Origin: Anaeramoeba ignava
Taxonomy: Eukaryota; Metamonada; Anaeramoebidae
DNA length: 64,000 nucleotides
NCBI GenBank assembly: GCA_028826165.1
Contig: JAPDFW010000092.1
Span: 620,001 to 684,000, forward strand
Direction of reading: 5' to 3'
Numbering within the stretch: the stretch's first letter is position 1; every line of letters starts with the position of its first letter. A program made the position numbers and the translations under genes. Positions 59,025 through 64,000 of the stretch are shown in pieces. The notes under the pieces were generated by a model, which made no database searches, was not told the DNA's origin, and was given only the letters and a program-made list of their open reading frames with translations.

Positions 59025-59588
59025 TTTTTTTTTTAAATGTTTTAAATAGAAATAAGAATAATAAGAATTAAAAGAATTAAATGAAAAAATGAAAATGAAA
59101 AAATGAAAAAAAAAAAAAGAAATTTTTTTTAATTATTTTTTTTTTTGCTTGTTTAATTACAATTTTGCCAAATAATCATTAATCATTATTCCCATTTTTA
59201 ATTTTAAAATTATTATTAAAATCTTTTTTTTATTCTATTCCTTTTTTATTTTTTTTACTTTCCAAAAAATAATTTTGATTAAAAAAAAAAATAATTTTTA
59301 AATAAGAAAATGATTCATCAAAAAATTTAAAAAATAAAAATAAAAATAAAAATGAGAAAATAAAACTAATTATTTTTTGTTTTTTTTTTTTGCCCAGATC
59401 ATTTAAATAAATAAATAAAAATAAATTAAATAAAAATAAATTTAAAAAAAAATGACTTTGATGGCAAATCGAAACCCTTTCAATTAGAAAAAAATTTTTT
59501 TTTTAAATTATTTTTTCATTTTTCTTTTTATATTTTTTTTTTATTTTGAATTGAATTTTTCTTTTTTTTTTTTTTTCTAAATCAAAAA
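59025..59588. other. Divergent spacer between PH-like-repeat gene and SLC44
   Basis: A 564-bp spacer between two outward-facing genes. It is dominated by A and T runs with a few mixed pockets, for example GCCCAGATCATTT near 59391 and ATGGCAAATCGAAACCC near 59460. These pockets may hold control elements, but none matches a site I can name, and no coding frame is evident. Confidence 0.5.
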
Positions 59589-62500
59589 ATGAAATCTAGT
59601 ACTTCAGTTTTGAATAAAGAACCAACAGAATCTGTAAGTTATAAATAATTAAAATTTAAAAGATCAAAATGGAGTTTTTTTTTTAAATAAATTTTTTAAT
59701 TAATTGATTATTGGAAAATTTTGATGAATCAGATCATTTTATTTTAATTATTTTTTTTTTGAATTTTGATTTAACCCCTTTTGCCATTAATTTATAATTT
59801 TAATTTTAATTTTAATTTTAATATTAATTTTAATTTTAATTTTAATTTTAATTTTAATTTTAATTTTAATTTTAATATTAATTTTGATTTTAAATATTAA
59901 TTTTAATTTTAATATTAATTTTAATTTTGATTTATAATTTTAATTTTAATTTTAATTTTAATTTTAATTTTAATTTTAATTTAAATATTAATTTTAATTT
60001 TAATTTTAATTTTAATTTTAATTTTTAAATATTAATTTTTAATTTTTAATTTTAATTTTAAATTTAAATTTTTGATTTTAATTTTTAATTTTAATTTTAA
60101 TTTTAATTTTAATATTAATTTTTAATTTTTAATTTTTAATTTTAATTTTAATTTTAATTTTAATTTTAATTTTGATTTTAATATTAATTTTAATTTTAAT
60201 TTAATTTTAATTTTAATTTTAATTTTAATTTTAATTTTAATTTTAATTTTAATTTTAATTTTAATTTTAATTTTAATTTTGATTTTAATTTTAATTTTAA
60301 TTTTAATTTTAATTTTAAATTTAATTTTTAATTTTAATTTTAATATTAATTTGAATTTTAAATTTTAATTTTAATTTTATATTAATTTTAATTTTAATTT
60401 TAAATTAATTATAATTTTAAATTTAGTTTGAATATGAAGAAGATTTTCATGGTCCAATTTCAGATCGAAAATGCAAAGTAAATTTAATCCATTTCCAAAA
60501 CAAAACAAAAAATACACTTGATTCAATTAAAATTTCTAATAAATTATTATTGTTTTTTTTTTTTAAATAATAAAAGGATGTCTTCTGCTTAATTATATTC
60601 ATTGCTTTTTGGATTGGAATGTTTATCATTATGATTGTTGGATTTGCAACAGGAACACCAAAAAGGTTTTTAATCAACATCAAAATTAAAATGAAAGAAA
60701 ATTTTTTTCAAACAAAATTTTTTAAAATGATGAATTTATAAATAGACTTTATTATCCAAGCGATTATCGAGGAAATGTATGTGGAATGGATAATTCAAAA
60801 CTTAAAAGCCAACTTTCTAATCAAGTTACAAGCGAATCTGATCTCGATTTCTTAACAGATTTGACATCAAAAACCAAATGTTTTTTCCCAGCAAATCAAA
60901 TAGGTCATGAATTTTGTATTTCTTCATGTCCTTCTTCTGGAACTTTAACAGATGCAGAAGCAGATAATTGTCCATCAAATCAACTTACAACTTATATGAC
61001 AGGTGATCCTAATTTTGCATCAAGTTATTGTGCTTATAAATCAACTTCAAGTAAGAATGAAAATGAAAAAAAAAATGAAAAAAATTTTTTAATTTAAAAT
61101 TTATTTTTTTATTTTTTTTCTTTTTTTTTAGTTTTAAGAAGATGTCTTCCTGAATTAACTAGTAGTGAAAGTACAAATAATAATGCAACTAATTCAGCAA
61201 AAAGTAGTGATAAAAATAGTGCAACTGTTGCTAAAATTATGGGAGCTTTTGTTCAAAGTTGGTGGGTTTTTATTGTTGCTTGTTTTGCTGCTGTTGTTTT
61301 CTCGTTTATTTGGTTATGGTTTATGAGACTTTTTGGAGGATTTCTTGTTTGGTTAACAGTTTTATTTTTCTTAGCATCATTAGGACTTTTAACTTGGTAT
61401 TTTTATTTTGAATGTAAGTTTAAAAATCAAAATCAAAATCAAAATCAAAACCAAAATCAAAAATCAAAATCAAAATCAAAATCGGAAAAAAAATAGGGCA
61501 TAAAAGTTCACAAATTCCTTCTTCAAAAAAATTGGATAGTGATAAAAGAAATGAATTAGGATTTAAAGTTTTATTTTGGATAATGGTTGCAGTTGATGTT
61601 ATTGCAATTATACTTGTTATTTACTTAAGAAAGAAAATTATGTTAGCAATTGCATTGATTAAAGAAGCAGTTTCAGCAGTGAAAGCAATGCCTTCTATTT
61701 TCTTCTTTCCTTTTGTTACATTTTTAATGCTTTTAGTTCTTTATGCATATTGGATTGCAGTTGCAAGGTAAATTATTATTTCAGAAGATTTTCTAAATGA
61801 TTTAATTTTTAATTTTAATTTTTATTAGTTTCCTTATGAGTTCTGGAAAACCAACAATTAAACAGAAAGATTCTTATTATTATTTAGATTATGTTAATAC
61901 AAAAGCTATGAATTATTTGACTATTTATCATTTCTTTGGGCTTTTATGGGGAACAGCTTTGATAACAGCAATTTCTGAATCAACTATTGCAGGAGCAATT
62001 TCGAGTTGGTATTGGACAAGAGATAAACATGTTAGTTATTCAATGAGAATAAAATAGAAAATATTAAATTAAATATTAAATTAAATATTAAATATTAAAA
62101 TAAATATTAAAATAAATATTAAATTAAATATTAAATTAAATATTAAATTAAATATTAAATTAAATATTAATTTTTTATAAAAAGAATATCCCACCAAGTC
62201 CAGTTAAATCATCTTTCAAAAGAATGCTTAGATATCATTTAGGATCTTTAGCTTTTGGAGCTTTATTAATTGCAATTGTTAGAATGATTCGTTATATGAT
62301 TGAATTAATTCAAAGAAGATTAAAAAGAGCGAAAAAGAACAAGTGTATAAGTTATTGTTTTTATTGCATGAAATATTGTTTATATTGTCTTGAATCCTGG
62401 TTAAAATTTATAACTCGAAATGCATATATTATGGTAAAAAATAAAATCGGAAAAAAATTAAAATTAAAATTAATTAAAATTAAAATTAAAATTAAAATTA

Positions 62501-63119
62501 AAATTAAAATTAAAATTAAAATTAAAATTAAAATTAAAATTAAAATTAAAATTAAAATTAAAATTAAAATTAAAATTAAAATTAAAATTAAAATTAAAAT
62601 TAAAATTTAAATTAAAATTAAAAATTAAAAATTAAAAAGATTGCTGTTTATGGAGAAAGCTTTTGTAAATCAACAAAAAGAGCTTATCATTTAATAGCAA
62701 GAAATGCTATAAGAATGATGACAGTATCAATAATAGGAACATATTTATTTTTCTTAGGAAAAATTATGGTAACAGCAGTAGTAACAGTAATAAGTTTAGC
62801 AATTTTACGATCAATTGGAACAATTTCTTTTTATATTGTTCCAGGAATTGTTTGCGCTATTTTAGCTTATGGAATTGCATCTTCATTTATGTCTGTATTT
62901 GAAATGACTCTTGATACTTTGCTTCTTTGCTTTTGTGAAGACTCAGAAAGACATGATGGTAGTTCTCCTGATAAAGAACCTTATGCTTCTGAAAGATTGC
63001 GTAGATTTATGGATAATAATGCTGTTTCTGATAAAAATTTAAATTCTGATTCTGATTCTCATCATGATGACCATCAAAATGATAATCAAAAAGAAATTTT
63101 AAATGATAATCAAAACTAA
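59589..63119 (+). CDS. Choline transporter-like protein (SLC44/CTL family)
   Basis: A polytopic membrane protein of the CTL/SLC44 family, which transports choline or ethanolamine. Nine exons fit in phase: 59589-59633, 60427-60477, 60577-60665, 60746-61050, 61132-61413, 61497-61767, 61829-62030, 62185-62433 and 62640-63119, giving 657 residues. The short cytosolic N-terminus runs into DRKCKDVFC and a first membrane helix ending ATGTPKR. A Cys-containing loop (CFFPANQIGHEFCISSCP) follows, as in the family. Later come several membrane helices, then the conserved C-terminal block: FCKSTKRAYHLIARNAIRM, TYLFFLGK, SVFEMTLDTLLLCFCED and a short soluble tail. The tail holds Ser/Asp/His repeats. Intron 1 (793 nt) and introns 5 and 8 are A/T hexamer repeats. 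Confidence 0.93.
59795..60425. repeat. TTTTAA hexamer array in SLC44 intron 1
   Basis: Roughly 100 copies of AATTTT with scattered variants (ATATTA, TTTGAT) fill most of intron 1. The same hexamer on the opposite strand fills intron 8 of this gene (62454-62605, AAAATT). Confidence 0.9.
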
Positions 63120-63309
63120 TCAAAACTAATCAAGTTTCTTTTCTATTTTTCTTTTCTTTTCTTTTCTTTCTTTTTTTTTCAAATTTCCTTTTATTTTTCT
63201 TTCTTTTTTTTTCAAATTTCCTTTTATTTTTCTTTTGAAAAAAAATCAAACAAATCCAAAAAAAATGAAAAAGATTTTCTTTCTGAAAAATCAATCAAAA
63301 AAATCAATT

Positions 63310-63578
63310 TTTTCTTGTTTAAATTTGTTTAAATTTCTTTTTAAATTTCTTTATAAATTTGTTTATAAATTTGTTTATAAATTTGTTTATAAATTTGTTT
63401 ATAAATTCTTGTTAAATTTGTTTATAAATTTGTTTATAAATTTGTTTATAAATTTGTTTATTAATTTATTTGTTAAATTTGATTATAAATTTGTTTATAA
63501 ATTTGTTGTTAAATTTGTTTATAAATTTGTTTATAAATTTGTTTATAAATTTGTTTGTAAATTTGTTTATAAATTCTT
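63310..63578. repeat. 12-bp repeat TTTATAAATTTG in convergent spacer
   Basis: About 20 copies of TTTATAAATTTG, often preceded by a C/T-rich tract (63120-63300). It separates the SLC44 stop from the convergent gene beginning at 63579. It reads as an open Lys-Phe-Val-Tyr frame, but this is a repeat artefact. No other feature is seen in 63120-63578. Confidence 0.88.
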
Positions 63579-64000
63579 TTAATCAAAATATAAAATAATT
63601 GGTATTTTATATTGATCACGTATGGAAATAATTTCTGAACTTAATAACTTTAATAAACTTAATGGTTGCAATTTATAATCTTTCACAGTTTTTGAAGTAG
63701 AAAAAAATTTAATTAAAATCTTCACAAATTTTTTAACAACAAAATCAAGATATTTTTCAGGAACAAGAACAAATAAATAAAAAGGAAATTGAGATACAAT
63801 ATCAAGAAAAAAAGAGTAAGGAAATGAAAAAACATTCAAAATTGAAGTGAAAATAATTGGAAAATCACCTTTATGGATAAAAGAATGAATAGTTTTGGGA
63901 TTTTTTGAATAAATTTCTGAATAAATTGTTTTTGGAAATTTTGAGCTTTCAAATTCTTGAGTTTCTATTTTTGATAACCATTGAGTATCATCATATTTTT
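63579..64000 (-). CDS. Unrecognised protein, C-terminal part
   Basis: The frame is open from the window edge to a stop at 63579, giving the last ~140 residues of a larger protein. It starts in the window as KYDDTQWLSKIETQEF, and contains HKGDFPIIFTSILNVF and VKKFVKILIKFF. It is rich in Phe, Ile and Lys and looks helical, possibly a HEAT/ARM-like solenoid end. I cannot assign a family. Codon use matches its neighbours and there is no repeat tract. Confidence 0.7.
   Translation of the reverse strand, partial: KYDDTQWLSKIETQEFESSKFPKTIYSEIYSKNPKTIHSFIHKGDFPIIFTSILNVFSFPYSFFLDIVSQFPFYLFVLVPEKYLDFVVKKFVKILIKFFSTSKTVKDYKLQPLSLLKLLSSEIISIRDQYKIPIILYFD

Noticed and set aside
59300-59800. Inverted repeat around SLC44 exon 1 (GATTCATC / GATGAATC, GGCAAA / TTTGCC)
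   Set aside because: The matching pieces are short and in an order that does not form a palindrome; likely coincidence in low-complexity DNA.
62460-62610. Lys-Ile repeat extension of the SLC44 exon
   Set aside because: A GT donor at 62434 and an in-phase AG acceptor at 62639 restore the conserved CTL C-terminus; the repeat is intron.
63235-63582. Lys-Phe-Val-Tyr repeat open frame
   Set aside because: It is a readthrough of the 12-bp TTTATAAATTTG array with no conserved sequence.
1-64000. tRNA, rRNA or CRISPR arrays
   Set aside because: No GC-containing cloverleaf-like blocks, rRNA segments or repeat-spacer arrays were seen; the repeat arrays lack unique spacers.

Overview
The window is nuclear DNA from a very AT-rich free-living protist, most likely an amoeboid one (Anaeramoeba-like or amoebozoan; this is inference and no rRNA marker is present). 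Genes use the standard code, mostly stop at TAA, and are interrupted by GT-AG introns that are almost pure A/T. Predicted proteins are full of Asn/Gln/Glu runs. The gene set is eukaryotic: SNF2 ATPase MOT1/BTAF1, IRE1, MSH3, EPG5, a UFM1 protease, a RhoGEF, an Na+/H+ exchanger, Ras and Rab GTPases, lysyl-tRNA synthetase, TRAPPC1 and a choline-transporter-like protein.

Layout. 1-9018: MOT1/BTAF1 (5' end missing), a coiled-coil protein with LEN-type repeats, a frameshifted NADAR gene, and an ankyrin/BTB protein. 9144-18100: IRE1, split by a 2.7 kb intron of 12-bp repeats that carries a 278-bp MITE with perfect 43-bp terminal inverted repeats, then convergent MSH3. 18.2-22.0 kb: a satellite of about 24 units of 157 bp. 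22.2-33.4 kb: a ribosomal stalk P2 gene, then on the minus strand EPG5 and a UFSP-type protease. 33.5-42.6 kb, plus strand: an RGS-RhoGEF-MORN protein, an endosomal-type Na+/H+ exchanger and a BTB-BACK-TLDc protein. 42.65-45.15 kb: a second satellite, about 17 units of 147 bp. 45.4-48.8 kb: divergent Ras and lysyl-tRNA synthetase genes. 48.8-53.4 kb: minisatellites, the last exon of TRAPPC1, and a degraded Rab gene with partial tandem relics. 53.5-59.0 kb: a large protein of repeated PH-like units. 59.6-63.1 kb: a nine-exon SLC44 choline-transporter-like gene. 63.6-64.0 kb: the C-terminus of an unrecognised protein.

Functional links. Several genes belong to the endomembrane and quality-control system: IRE1 (ER stress), UFSP (UFMylation), EPG5 (autophagosome-lysosome fusion), TRAPPC1 and Rab (vesicle tethering), and an endosomal exchanger. 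They are not arranged as an operon and their proximity is probably chance. Several conserved genes (NADAR, MSH3, EPG5, RhoGEF, Rab) need single-base corrections to read through conserved domains. Assembly indels are the simplest explanation, but raw reads are needed to exclude real lesions or recoding. Exon joins were inferred from GT-AG sites, phase and family conservation by eye.
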